From contig JAHBWE010000037.1 in the NCBI GenBank assembly GCA_019637155.1, forward strand, positions 1 to 32,998: a stretch of DNA of 32,998 nucleotides, given 5' to 3'. Made by a program: the position numbers and the translations under genes. Source of the DNA: Labilithrix sp. GTDB lineage: Bacteria; Myxococcota_A; Polyangia; Polyangiales; Polyangiaceae. A model generated the notes under the pieces. It saw only the letters and a program-made list of their open reading frames with translations, searched no databases and was not told the origin of the DNA. Shown in pieces: positions 17,102 through 25,779 of the stretch (position 1 is its first letter; each line of letters opens with the position of its first letter).

Positions 17102-18892
17102 CTACCGGATCTCGTCCGCGCCGATGTCGATCGGGCGCGTGCGCTGCTCGTTCTCGAAGTCGTGGTCGGGCGCGTCTGGGTCGTCGATGTCGTTCGGCGA
17201 GCCGGCGTTGACGAGGTTCGGGTTCGACATTCGCACGAGCGCGGTGAGCTTCGGATCCTCGTTGTAGAGGGTGCGGACGTCGATCGTCGGCACCTTCACC
17301 TCCGTGAGCTTGTCGAACGAGAGGAGGTGCTCCACGCCGTTGTCCCACGTGCGGTACGCGAAGTCGTCTCCGGGGTGCTCCGGCGGCACGTGGAAGAGGT
17401 CGTTGTACGCGAAGTCCGCGAGGTGGGCCTCCTGCTGCAGCGCGGCGTCTTCGTAGACGTGGTAGCGCCGCCTCGCGACCCCGCCGAGGAGGATGTTGTT
17501 GCGGACGTGACCGAGCGAGAGGACCAGCCGGTGCGTGTTCTTCACGACGATCGCGGCGCTCTTGCCCTCGTCACGGTTCCCGCCTCCGTCGATCACGTTG
17601 CCGTTCACGACGACCTTCGACGGCAGGTTGGCGTTGTCGGTCAGCAGCAGGGCGACGCTCAGCGGGGCGCGCACGCCGCCGATGAAGTTGTTCGTGAGGA
17701 CGGCGGCCGCGCCGACGACGCGGACGCCGCCGCAGAACGACGAGAAGGCCGGGCGGCATTGGGGGGTGGGACCTTGGCTCGGGCCCGGCGGATGGATGCG
17801 GTTTCGATCGATCGTGATCGGCGCACGGACGTCCACCGCCCAGCTCCCGCCGACGCTCGCGTCGTCGGAGCTCGATGGCCCCGCGACGATCGTGTTGTCG
17901 TCGAGCACCGTCGCCGCGGTCGTGTTGTTGGCGACGACGGCGACGCTCGTGACCGCGGGGCCGCTACGGATGTCGCTCCGAGTGACGAAGGCGTTCGCGA
18001 AGCCGCCGCTGAAGCTGCCACCGATGGGCGTCTCGAACAGGAGCCCGATCGAGTGGTCTGCGGTCTGACCGGCGAGGGTGCAGTCCTCGACGTAGGGCCC
18101 CGGTCGCGCCGCGTCGTTGCTGCCCGTGACGAGGAGGCCGATCGAGCGCCGGTTCACGCCGACGGCCGTCAGCGAGAGATCGCCGCCGTAGAGCTCGTTC
18201 TCGACGAGCCGCGGCGAGCCCGCCACCGTCATCCCGACCGATCCGAGCTGGTCCGCCGCGACGTTTCCGCTCACGCCGACGACGCGGAACCCCGTGAACC
18301 GGGTCGCCCGCGTCACCTCCTTCGGCACGACGACGCCCGCGTTGGTCTGGTTGGCGATGTGGGACTTGTTGGCGAAGTCCTGCGTCTCCCATTTGCACGG
18401 CGGGTTCGCCGCGTCGCACGTCCACGCGCCGCTCATGCTGACGCCGTCGATGAGCGTCACGGCGTCGTCGTACTTGCCGCTCGCGACGTAGATCGTGGTG
18501 ACCTTCCGTCCGCCGTTCGTCACCGCGTCGAACGCGCGCTTCAGCGTCTTGAACGGAGCCTCGGGCGTGCCCGCGCCGTCGTCGTCGCCCCCGCTCTCCC
18601 AGACGAAGAGCGCGTCGCAGTGGCGGCAGCCGGCGTCGTCGTCCGACGCGTCGATGCGCGGATCGCCCGCGTCGTCGTCATCGTCGTCGCCCGGATTGGA
18701 GGCGTCCCTGTTCGTCGGGTCGACGCCGCCGTCCGCGAGCCCGGGCGGTGTCGTCGCGCCGTCGCCGATCCCGCCCTCCGCCGTGAGCCCGTCCTCCGCG
18801 AGCGGCAGCTGCTCCATCGGCAGGTACCCGCACGCCGCGACGACGGCGGCGCCGACGCCGGCGAGCCCGAGCCGCTTCGCGCGGCGGCTCAC
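17102..18892 (-). CDS. Right-handed beta-helix lipoprotein, copy 1
   Basis: 596 residues from a GTG start. Lipoprotein signal MSRRAKRLGLAGVGAAVVAAC (C21), then an Asp/Gly-rich spacer (30-90). The rest has the irregular short-strand repeats of right-handed parallel beta-helix proteins: GTPEAPFKTLKRAFDAV followed by IYVASGKYDDAVTL (DUF1565-like start), many NxI/NxF turns, and the terminal IDIGADE typical of such proteins. Likely a surface carbohydrate-binding or structural protein; no catalytic residues identified. It is paralogous to the upstream gene: both begin after the Cys with a CG-x-L-x-M-x-x-LPLAE-x-GLTA-x-GG block. Its GTG overlaps the upstream stop (GTGA). Confidence 0.87.
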   Translation of the reverse strand: MSRRAKRLGLAGVGAAVVAACGYLPMEQLPLAEDGLTAEGGIGDGATTPPGLADGGVDPTNRDASNPGDDDDDDAGDPRIDASDDDAGCRHCDALFVWESGGDDDGAGTPEAPFKTLKRAFDAVTNGGRKVTTIYVASGKYDDAVTLIDGVSMSGAWTCDAANPPCKWETQDFANKSHIANQTNAGVVVPKEVTRATRFTGFRVVGVSGNVAADQLGSVGMTVAGSPRLVENELYGGDLSLTAVGVNRRSIGLLVTGSNDAARPGPYVEDCTLAGQTADHSIGLLFETPIGGSFSGGFANAFVTRSDIRSGPAVTSVAVVANNTTAATVLDDNTIVAGPSSSDDASVGGSWAVDVRAPITIDRNRIHPPGPSQGPTPQCRPAFSSFCGGVRVVGAAAVLTNNFIGGVRAPLSVALLLTDNANLPSKVVVNGNVIDGGGNRDEGKSAAIVVKNTHRLVLSLGHVRNNILLGGVARRRYHVYEDAALQQEAHLADFAYNDLFHVPPEHPGDDFAYRTWDNGVEHLLSFDKLTEVKVPTIDVRTLYNEDPKLTALVRMSNPNLVNAGSPNDIDDPDAPDHDFENEQRTRPIDIGADEIR

Positions 18893-20694
18893 TTGGCCTC
18901 GTGCGCGCCGATGTCCATCCGCTCTCCCTTGACGCGTCCGGTGCCGTCGATGTCCTTTGGCGGCGCCTCCGCGTCGGCGCGGCCCTTGTTCACGAGCGGC
19001 GAGAGATCCGGGTCGATGTGGACCTTGGGGACGGCAGCATCGGTGAAGAAGGGATCGACGATGGTGATGTTCTCGTCTTGCGGCGTCACGATGCCCTTGA
19101 GCTCCGTGAAGGCGAGGTCGACGACCGCGCCGTCCTTGATGTAGCGGTACGCGTGGTCGGCGTGTCCGCTCACGTTGGTGTGGTAAAAAGCGTTGTTGTA
19201 GAGCGCCTCGAGGTGCGCGCTCTGGCCGTTGCTGTTCCGGTCCTCGTAGACGTTGTACCGCGTCGTACCGGAGCCGCTCCCGAGGAGGTTGTTCCGAACG
19301 CGCCCGACCGTCAGGGCCGAACGCACGACGACGGCGGCGCTGATCGTGTCGCTTCCGACGATGCCGCCGCCGATGCCGCCGCCGTCGAGCGTGTTGCCGT
19401 TGACGATCACCAACCCGCCGGTCGTGCCCTCGAGGAGGACGGCGGCGCTCTGCGGCGCGTAGGCGCCGCCGATCCAGTTGCTGTGCAGCACGAGCGCGCC
19501 CGTGCTCTTGACGCCGCCGCAGAAGTCGCGGGACGAGCAGAACATGGTGCCGTCCTGGTCACCGCGCGGGTTGATGCGGCTCATCTGGAGCTTGATCCCG
19601 CCGTCCGCGAAGACGGCCCAGCTCGTGCCCGGATCGACCACGGTCGTCGCCGTCGACGGGCCGGCCTGGATGATCGCCTTCTCGATGAGCGTCGAGTCGA
19701 CCGTGGTCTTGATCGCGCGGACGCCGATGCTGGTCGCCGCCTTGTTGGAGGAGACGCTGCCGCCCGTCATCATGAGCTTCGGCGTGGCGGCGCTGAAGGT
19801 CTTGCTCGCGAGCGCGATGCCGATCGACTCCTCCTGCGCCGCGCCCGTCCGGATCGTGCAGTCCTCGAGGTACGGGCCGTCGCCCTGCCTGACGCCGTCG
19901 ATCGAGAGCGCCGTCAGCCGCGCCGCGGTGTTGCTGGAGACCGCGTCGTGGCCGAGCTCGATCTCGACGTCCCGGAGGACGGGCGAGCCCCCTTCGATCG
20001 ACACCGCGACGGCGGACGTCGAGGCCCCCGTCCCCACCGTGCCGACGACGTGGACGCTCTGGATCGTCGTACCTCGCGTGATCTTCTCGGAGATGACGAG
20101 GCCGTCGGGGCTCGTCGCCCGGATGAAGGTCTTGCCGCTCGGCGCGTACTTCCAGTCGCACGGGAGGTTCGTGCACGTGTAGCCGCCGATGAGGTGGATC
20201 CCGTCCTTCAGCTCCGTCTCCGCCGCGTCGTAGCTGCCGTCGAGGATGTGGACCCTCTTGCGGCCGCTCGACGCTGCGAGCGCGACGCCGCGCGCGATCG
20301 TCTTCGCCGGACGACGCGCGGAGCCGTCGCCGTCTTCGTCGGCATTCGAGTCGACGTAGACCACGTCGCACGGAAGCAACGCGCTGCAGCCGTCCCCGCC
20401 GTCGATCGGGCGCACGACGTCCGGCTCCGCGTCGCGCGGATCGACGTCCCCGCCGTCGCCGGACGAGCCGCCGCTGCTGCTCGTCGTCGAACCGTCGGGT
20501 CCGCCATTTCCGCTGCTTCCGCCATCTCTGCCGACAACGCCGGAGGACGTCGTCCCGCTCGAGCCGCCGTCGGCGGTGAGCCCCTCCTCCGCGAGCGGGA
20601 GCTCGTCCATCCCCAGGTGTCCGCAGGCGGCCACCTGCGCGAGACACGCACCACCAAGCACGATTCCGAAGCTGAAGGTTTTAAGCCCGCCCAT
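18889..20694 (-). CDS. Right-handed beta-helix lipoprotein, copy 2
   Basis: 601 residues. Lipoprotein signal ending QVAAC (C24), a Gly/Ser/Asp-rich spacer to about residue 95, then a beta-helix: YVDSNADEDGDGSARRPAKT, VHILDGSYDAAETELKDGI, SIEGGSPVLRDVEIELGHDA, VYEDRNSNGQSAHLEALYNN, and the terminal MDIGAHE. Same architecture and order of landmarks as the downstream paralogue (LIGGYTC versus MSGAWTC; FCGGV; NGNTLDGGG versus NGNVIDGGG; YNVYED versus YHVYED). Start ATG at 20694 opens a proper signal peptide; the 64 codons upstream are antisense to the next gene. It is first in a two-gene unit, divergent from the barrel-FecR-kinase operon with only 28 bp between starts. Confidence 0.87.
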   Translation of the reverse strand: MGGLKTFSFGIVLGGACLAQVAACGHLGMDELPLAEEGLTADGGSSGTTSSGVVGRDGGSSGNGGPDGSTTSSSGGSSGDGGDVDPRDAEPDVVRPIDGGDGCSALLPCDVVYVDSNADEDGDGSARRPAKTIARGVALAASSGRKRVHILDGSYDAAETELKDGIHLIGGYTCTNLPCDWKYAPSGKTFIRATSPDGLVISEKITRGTTIQSVHVVGTVGTGASTSAVAVSIEGGSPVLRDVEIELGHDAVSSNTAARLTALSIDGVRQGDGPYLEDCTIRTGAAQEESIGIALASKTFSAATPKLMMTGGSVSSNKAATSIGVRAIKTTVDSTLIEKAIIQAGPSTATTVVDPGTSWAVFADGGIKLQMSRINPRGDQDGTMFCSSRDFCGGVKSTGALVLHSNWIGGAYAPQSAAVLLEGTTGGLVIVNGNTLDGGGIGGGIVGSDTISAAVVVRSALTVGRVRNNLLGSGSGTTRYNVYEDRNSNGQSAHLEALYNNAFYHTNVSGHADHAYRYIKDGAVVDLAFTELKGIVTPQDENITIVDPFFTDAAVPKVHIDPDLSPLVNKGRADAEAPPKDIDGTGRVKGERMDIGAHEAK

Positions 20695-20700
20695 GGTTTC

Positions 20701-20708
20701 AGTATACG
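20701..20708. promoter_or_regulatory. Possible shared -10 element for two divergent units
   Basis: The 28-bp gap contains GTATAC, which is self-complementary. Read on the minus strand it gives TATACT (5 of 6 to TATAAT), and on the plus strand TATACG (4 of 6). Neither has a good -35. Both transcripts would have very short or no leaders. This is tentative. Confidence 0.3.
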
Positions 20709-20722
20709 CTCGCGCTCGGGGT

Positions 20723-22225
20723 ATGCGCGCACGGTCGCGGGTTCTTGTCTTGACGCTCCTCTCGTGGTTCTTGCCCGCCGGCGCGCGGGCGGACGAGGTG
20801 GCGTCGTTCGTCGGCGCGGGCCCCGCCGGGCTCCCCGCGCTCGCCCGCGTCAACGTCGCCGCGCCGCGGAGACCGCTACAAATCACGGCCGCCGCGAGCG
20901 GGGGCTACGGCTACACCGAGGCCCAACCGGGCGAGAGCGGCGCACATCATCGCGGCTTCGGCACACTCGGCGTCGGGGTACAACCGCTCCGGTTCCTCTC
21001 CGGATCGATCTCCCTCGAGGGACGCTACGACAAACACCCCGACGACGCGCTCGGCGCGAGCTCCACCGGCGTCGGCGATCCGCGCATCGCCGCCCGCTTC
21101 GCGGAGGCGGTGTCGTCCTCCGTCGCGCTCGGCGGGCAGCTCGGCCTGCGCGTCCCCGGCGCGGAGGCGCCGTCGGTCCGCTTCGACGCGAGCAGCGTCG
21201 ACGCGCACGCGCTCGCGACGATCGCGCCGCCGGGCGCCGATCTCGCGATCGCCTTCGACGTCGGCTACCGCTTCGATCGCAGCGCCGAGGTCGTCGCGAA
21301 CCCCGCCCGCGTCCGCCGCGGCGATCGCATCGCGCTCCACGCGAGCGACTTCGACGCGATCCTCCTCGGCGCCGGCGCGAGCAAGCGCGTCGGCCGCCTC
21401 GAGCTCCTCGGCGAGCTCACGTGGGAGCCGCTCCTCGGATCGAACGCGCCGTCGCCGCTCGCGTCGCCGTTCCGCTTCGGCGCCGGCACGCGCGTGCAGA
21501 TCAGCGATCCGGGGGTGACGCCGGAGGGGATCCAGGCGGAGCTCCGCGCCGAGATCGGCCTCGGACGGAGGCCCGGCACGCTGCCGGCCGATCCGCTCGC
21601 GCCGCTCGAGCCGCGCGTCGCCTTCGTCCTCGGCTTCCGCTTCACGCGCGCGCCCGCGCGCCCGACCGCGGAGCCCGCCCCGCCGCCGCCGCCGCCGGTC
21701 GCGCCGCCGCCGTCCACGCCGCCGCCCGTCGCGCCGGTCGCGACCGGCACCGTCCGCGGGAAGATCACCGGCGATCGCGGCGAGCCGATCGCGAACGCGC
21801 AGGTCGGCGTCGGTGACAAGAGCGTGACGACGGGGCCCGACGGCTCCTTCACGATCGAGCTCCCTGCCGGCAAGGCTTCGCTCACGGTGAAGGCGACAGG
21901 CTATGAAGACTCTGTGATGGACGTCGAGGTCGTCGCCGGCGCCGCCGCCACCGCGAGCGTCACCGCGAAGCACACGATCAAGCCCGGGCAGCTCCGCGGC
22001 CTCGTGCGCGCCTTCAGCGGCAAGCCGCTCGCCGCGACGATCCGCGTCGAGCCGATCGGCGTCGAGACGAAGACCGACGCCGACGGCGTGTTCCAGGTCG
22101 ACGTGCCGCCCGGATCGTACGAGGTCGTCGTCCAGGCGGAGGGCTTCGCCGGCCAGCGCCGCCGCATGCAGGTCGAGGAGAACGGCGTCACGATCCTGAA
22201 CGCGGACCTGCGGCCAGGGAAATGA
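20723..22225 (+). CDS. Outer-membrane-barrel-like protein with carboxypeptidase-regulatory-like domains
   Basis: 500 residues. Cleavable signal peptide (MRARSRVLVLTLLSWFLPAGARA). Residues about 45-310 alternate hydrophobic and polar positions with turn-forming Gly/Asp, as in an outer-membrane beta-barrel (for example SGSISLEGRYDKHPDDALG, DLAIAFDVGYRFDRSAEV, FRFGAGTRVQISD, VAFVLGFRFTR). A Pro-rich linker (about 315-340) leads to two beta-sandwich repeats of the carboxypeptidase-regulatory-like type: GTVRGKITGDRGEPIANAQV with TGPDGSFTIELPAG, then GQLRGLVRAFSGKPLAATI with DADGVFQVDVPPGSYEVVV. Specific role unknown. An ATG at 20693 is also in frame but spoils the signal peptide. It is the first gene of a four-gene overlapping operon; its stop overlaps the next start (ATGA). 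Confidence 0.82.
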   Translation: MRARSRVLVLTLLSWFLPAGARADEVASFVGAGPAGLPALARVNVAAPRRPLQITAAASGGYGYTEAQPGESGAHHRGFGTLGVGVQPLRFLSGSISLEGRYDKHPDDALGASSTGVGDPRIAARFAEAVSSSVALGGQLGLRVPGAEAPSVRFDASSVDAHALATIAPPGADLAIAFDVGYRFDRSAEVVANPARVRRGDRIALHASDFDAILLGAGASKRVGRLELLGELTWEPLLGSNAPSPLASPFRFGAGTRVQISDPGVTPEGIQAELRAEIGLGRRPGTLPADPLAPLEPRVAFVLGFRFTRAPARPTAEPAPPPPPPVAPPPSTPPPVAPVATGTVRGKITGDRGEPIANAQVGVGDKSVTTGPDGSFTIELPAGKASLTVKATGYEDSVMDVEVVAGAAATASVTAKHTIKPGQLRGLVRAFSGKPLAATIRVEPIGVETKTDADGVFQVDVPPGSYEVVVQAEGFAGQRRRMQVEENGVTILNADLRPGK

Positions 22226-24114
22226 GCCGCCACCTCGCCCTGCTGCTCTTCGTCCTCGCGCTGCTCCTCGCGGGCTGCAAGGACAAGAGCGTCGCCGAGG
22301 TCGCGAAGCACGAGGGAGACCTCAAGCGCGACACCGCGAGCGCGGTCGGCGCGTGGGAGCCCGCCGCCGACGGCGCGAAGCTGAACCTCGGCGACGGGCT
22401 CAAGACCGGACCGAACGCGGAGGCCGTCATCCGGCTCACGCGCGGCGGCAAGCTGAAGATGCCGCCCGAGACGACGATCCGCTTCCTCGCGACCGCGCCC
22501 GGCGCCACGTCGCCGCGGCTCACGATCGAGGCGGGCGAGGCGAGCGTCGAGGCCGACAACGGCGAGGTGCTGCTCGAGACCTCGATCGGCACCGCGCGCA
22601 TCGAGTCCGGCGGCGCGATCAAGCTCACCCCCACCGAGGGCGGCACGCGCATCGAGCTGAGCCTCGGCGCGGCGCGGATCGAGACCGCGGACGGCGGGCT
22701 CGCCCTCACCGCGGGCAAGGCCTTCGAGGTCAGCCTCGGCGGCGCGGTCATCGAGCGCGATCCGAAGGCGCCGGAGGACGCGGGCACGACCGCGGCCGAG
22801 GTCGACGCGGGACCGGCCGTCGATCCGGGCGCGGCGTTCGTCGACGTCCACGATCGCGGCGTCCGCCGGCAAGCGAAGGGCTCCACCACCTGGCAAGCGC
22901 TCGCCGACGGCGCGGCGGCGGTGAACGCCGGCGACACGATCGACGTGCCCGCCGGCGCCGCGATCGAGATCCGGCGCGGCGGCCAGCAGGCGCGCGTCGT
23001 CGGCGCGGGCCGCGTCGTCGTCGGCGAGGCGGGCGGCGCGCTCGCGCGCGCGACGGCGGGCAAGGTCGAGATCGCGGGCGCGGGCGAGGACACGCGGATG
23101 GACGTGCCGGGCGGCGCGTTGACCGCGAAGGCAGGCAAGAGCCGCGTCGACGCCGAGATCGCGGCGGCCGGCACGAAGGTCGCGGTCAAGCAGGGCGACG
23201 CGGAGGTGAAGGGCGCGGGCGCGGCGGAGGCGCTCAAGGTCGGCGACACCGCGACGCTCAGCAGCAAGGGCGTCGTCGTCGTCGGGCGCGGCCCCGCGAT
23301 CGTGGACTTCACCGTGCGCGCCGGCGACTCGATCGTGATTCGCGATCCGAAGCCGCCGACCGCGGTCGGCATGGAGCTGACCGCGCTGTGCCCCGGCGGC
23401 GGGGTCGTGACCCGCGGCGAGAGCACGAGCGTCCGCGGCGAGAGGAAGGCGAACGTCTCGTTCCCCGCCGGCTACAACGCGTATTCGGTCCGCTGCATCG
23501 GCCCCGACGGCGTGGAGGACAAGCCCGCCGCGACGGGCACGATCGCCGTGATCGCGGACGCGGCGAAGGCCGAGCTCCCGCGCCTGCCGCCGTCGAGCGT
23601 CGTCGACACCGACGGCCGCCGGTACACGATCCTCTACCAGAACCTCCTCCCGTCGTTCGTCGTCCGCTGGCCCGACGCGCCGGCGGGCGGGAGCTACGTC
23701 CTCTACGTCGACAAGAACAAGCGGCCCGCCGGCCCCGCGCGCGTCACCCTCGCGGCGGGCGCGATCGGGGAGGGGACGCACACGCTCAAGTTCGAGACGG
23801 CCGACGGCGGCAAGGGCTCGCCGGAGACCACCGTCGTCGTGAAGTTCGACAACGCCGCGCCGGCGGCGAGCCTGCGCGAGCCCGCGGACGGGAGCTTCGC
23901 GCCGGGCGCGTCGGTGAACGTGGCGGGCGTCGTCGTCGAGGGCTGGAGCGTGAGCATCGCCGGGCAACCGGTCGCGCTCGACGAGCACCAGCGGTTCTCC
24001 ACGACGGCGACCCCGGTTCCGGGCGAAAATGCGATCGTGCTTCGTCTGAGCCACAAGCAGCACGGCGTCGTCTACTACGTCCGCCACGCCGCGCCCGCCG
24101 GAGCCAAGCCGTGA
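22222..24114 (+). CDS. FecR-domain lipoprotein
   Basis: 630 residues. Lipoprotein signal MSRHLALLLFVLALLLAGC (C19). FecR-type beta domain at about 45-170 (GDGLKTGPNAEAVIRLTRGG, LTIEAGEASVEADNGEVLLETSIGT) and a second FecR-like unit at about 208-350 (WQALADGAAAVNAGDTIDVP, GAAIEIRRGGQQARVVGAGR). The C-terminal 90 residues look like an Ig-fold of the glucodextranase-B type (APAASLREPADGSFAPG, VNVAGVVVEGWSVSIAGQPV, PGENAIVLRL). Classical FecR is a membrane anti-sigma regulator; here there is no cytosolic tail or sigma factor nearby, so the domain is more likely a periplasmic ligand- or peptidoglycan-binding module (inference). Overlaps both neighbours by 4 bases. Confidence 0.85.
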   Translation: MSRHLALLLFVLALLLAGCKDKSVAEVAKHEGDLKRDTASAVGAWEPAADGAKLNLGDGLKTGPNAEAVIRLTRGGKLKMPPETTIRFLATAPGATSPRLTIEAGEASVEADNGEVLLETSIGTARIESGGAIKLTPTEGGTRIELSLGAARIETADGGLALTAGKAFEVSLGGAVIERDPKAPEDAGTTAAEVDAGPAVDPGAAFVDVHDRGVRRQAKGSTTWQALADGAAAVNAGDTIDVPAGAAIEIRRGGQQARVVGAGRVVVGEAGGALARATAGKVEIAGAGEDTRMDVPGGALTAKAGKSRVDAEIAAAGTKVAVKQGDAEVKGAGAAEALKVGDTATLSSKGVVVVGRGPAIVDFTVRAGDSIVIRDPKPPTAVGMELTALCPGGGVVTRGESTSVRGERKANVSFPAGYNAYSVRCIGPDGVEDKPAATGTIAVIADAAKAELPRLPPSSVVDTDGRRYTILYQNLLPSFVVRWPDAPAGGSYVLYVDKNKRPAGPARVTLAAGAIGEGTHTLKFETADGGKGSPETTVVVKFDNAAPAASLREPADGSFAPGASVNVAGVVVEGWSVSIAGQPVALDEHQRFSTTATPVPGENAIVLRLSHKQHGVVYYVRHAAPAGAKP

Positions 24115-25769
24115 GCGAGGTCGAGGACGAGGTCGTCGCGCCGGACCCGATGGTCGGCGCGACCGTGCTCGGACGTTACCGCATCGTCGCGCGCCTCGCC
24201 GCGGGCGGCATGGGCGTCGTCTACCTCGCGCGGGCGGAGGGCGCGGCCGGGTTCGCGAAGCCCGTCGTCGTGAAGCGCATCCTCCCCGAGCACAACACGA
24301 ACGCGAACATCGCGCGGCTCTTCGTGCGCGAGGCGAAGATCCTCGCCAACCTCCAGCACCCGAACATCGTCGGCGTGATCGACTTCGGCGAGGAGGACGG
24401 CGCGTACATCATGGTGCTGGACTACGTCCGCGCCTTCCACCTCGGGCTCTGGCTCCTGTACCGCCGCGCGCAAGGGTGGCAGCTCCCGATCGCGGGCGCG
24501 ATCTACATCATGACGAAGGTGCTCGACGCGCTCGAGTACGCGCACACGCTGAAGCTCCCCGACGGCACCCAGCTCGACATCATCCACGCCGACGTCTCGC
24601 CGTCGAACATCCTCGTCGACACCGACGGTCACGTGAAGCTGCTCGACTTCGGCATCGCGCGCATGCGCGGCGAGGTCACGAAGACGACCGACAAGGCGAC
24701 GATCCGCGGCAAGCTCGCGTACCTCCCGCTCGAGGCGCTCGACGGCTCGCCGCCGAGCGTGCAGACCGACGTCTACGCGGCGGGGATCACGCTCTACGAG
24801 CTGCTCGCCGGCGCGCATCCGTTCGCGGTCGAGGACGACACGGTGACGATCGCGCGCGTCATCTCGCACACGCCGCCGCCGATCAGCGCGGCGCGCCCGG
24901 AGGTGCCGCCCGAGCTCGACGCGATCCTCGAGCGCGGCATGTCGAAGCTCCGCGAGACGCGCTACGCGAGCGCGAAGGAGTTCGCGCGCGAGCTGCGCCG
25001 CGTCCAGCCGATCCCCGAGGACGAGGTCGCGGCGAGCCTCGCCCTGCTCGTGAGGCAGGACTTCGCGTCGATGCCCGACATGCCCGACCTCGGCGCGATC
25101 TCCCTCGCCGAGCTCGAGGCGGCCTGGCGCAACCCGCCGCCGCCCTCGAACGTCGTCGCGACGGGCCGGAACCGCGCGATCGAGTTCGCGCCGACGCAGC
25201 CGCCCGACCCCGAGCCGCCGCCGCCGGCGAAGAGGAGCGCCGCGCTGCCGATCGCGATCGCGATCGCGGTCGTCGCCGCGATCGGCGTCGCGGCGGCGGT
25301 CCTCGTCCTCGCGCTGCGGCGCGCGCCCGACGACGACGCTCCGCCCACGATCATCTCGGTCCGCGACGACAGCAAGGGCGCCATGACCGCGTCGTCGGGC
25401 GCGCTCCCCGTCGTCGTGACGGCAGAGCCGAGCGCGCCGGCGGCGTCCTCGGTCGCGCCGGCGGCGCCGTCCGCGTCGGCGCCGCGCGCGAAGCCGGCCG
25501 ATCCCTTCACCGCCGCGGTCGCGAAGCAGCTCCCCGCGATGGACGCGTGCGTCCGCGAGCACGCCGGCGCCGACGGCGCGCCCGAGATCCAGATCCGCTT
25601 CACGGTCGAGCCCTCCGGCGCGGTGCAGAAGGTCGAGCTCACGCCCGCCGACCTCACCGCGGCGCCGCTCGGGCAGTGCATCATCGGCGCGGCGCGGCAA
25701 ACCAAATTCCCACCTCAGCCGCAAGAGACGAAATTGACGATTCCGCTGAAGGCCCGCCGCATCCCGTGA
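24111..25769 (+). CDS. Transmembrane Ser/Thr kinase with AgmX/PglI-type C-terminus
   Basis: 552 residues from a GTG start overlapping the previous stop. Cytosolic kinase domain at about 20-290: loop AAGGMG at 30-35, K55, E74, DFG at 179-181. Two motifs are unusual: HRD is HAD (159-161) and the APE region reads YLPLE (204-208). The catalytic Asp is retained, so it is a non-RD kinase that may still work. A Pro-rich linker precedes one transmembrane helix (about 376-402). The periplasmic tail ends (about 463-552) in a TonB-C-like AgmX/PglI domain: MDACVREHAG, IQIRFTVEPSGAVQKVEL, LGQCIIGAARQTKFPPQPQ, with its paired cysteines. So cytosolic phosphorylation is physically coupled to an envelope module usually seen in gliding and transport proteins. 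Coupled to the downstream gene by GTGA. Confidence 0.9.
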   Translation: MSEVEDEVVAPDPMVGATVLGRYRIVARLAAGGMGVVYLARAEGAAGFAKPVVVKRILPEHNTNANIARLFVREAKILANLQHPNIVGVIDFGEEDGAYIMVLDYVRAFHLGLWLLYRRAQGWQLPIAGAIYIMTKVLDALEYAHTLKLPDGTQLDIIHADVSPSNILVDTDGHVKLLDFGIARMRGEVTKTTDKATIRGKLAYLPLEALDGSPPSVQTDVYAAGITLYELLAGAHPFAVEDDTVTIARVISHTPPPISAARPEVPPELDAILERGMSKLRETRYASAKEFARELRRVQPIPEDEVAASLALLVRQDFASMPDMPDLGAISLAELEAAWRNPPPPSNVVATGRNRAIEFAPTQPPDPEPPPPAKRSAALPIAIAIAVVAAIGVAAAVLVLALRRAPDDDAPPTIISVRDDSKGAMTASSGALPVVVTAEPSAPAASSVAPAAPSASAPRAKPADPFTAAVAKQLPAMDACVREHAGADGAPEIQIRFTVEPSGAVQKVELTPADLTAAPLGQCIIGAARQTKFPPQPQETKLTIPLKARRIP

Positions 25770-25779
25770 GGCGGGCCTT
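25749..25779 (+). promoter_or_regulatory. Strong hairpin looping out a start codon between two overlapping genes
   Basis: A perfect 10-bp inverted repeat, AAGGCCCGCC (25749-25758) and GGCGGGCCTT (25770-25779), leaves an 11-nt loop that contains the overlapping GTG start and TGA stop (25766-25769). It is followed by TCTCTT. The shape resembles an intrinsic terminator, but it lies within coding sequence on both sides. It could attenuate transcription into, or control translation of, the PPC-repeat gene. Confidence 0.55.

Noticed and set aside
20693..20722. ATG at 20693 as start of the barrel protein
   Set aside because: It adds ten residues including several Arg ahead of an otherwise standard signal peptide that begins at 20723.
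25749..25779. Hairpin as a simple operon-ending terminator
   Set aside because: The downstream lipoprotein starts inside the loop and has the same overlap style as the other genes, so the operon most likely continues.
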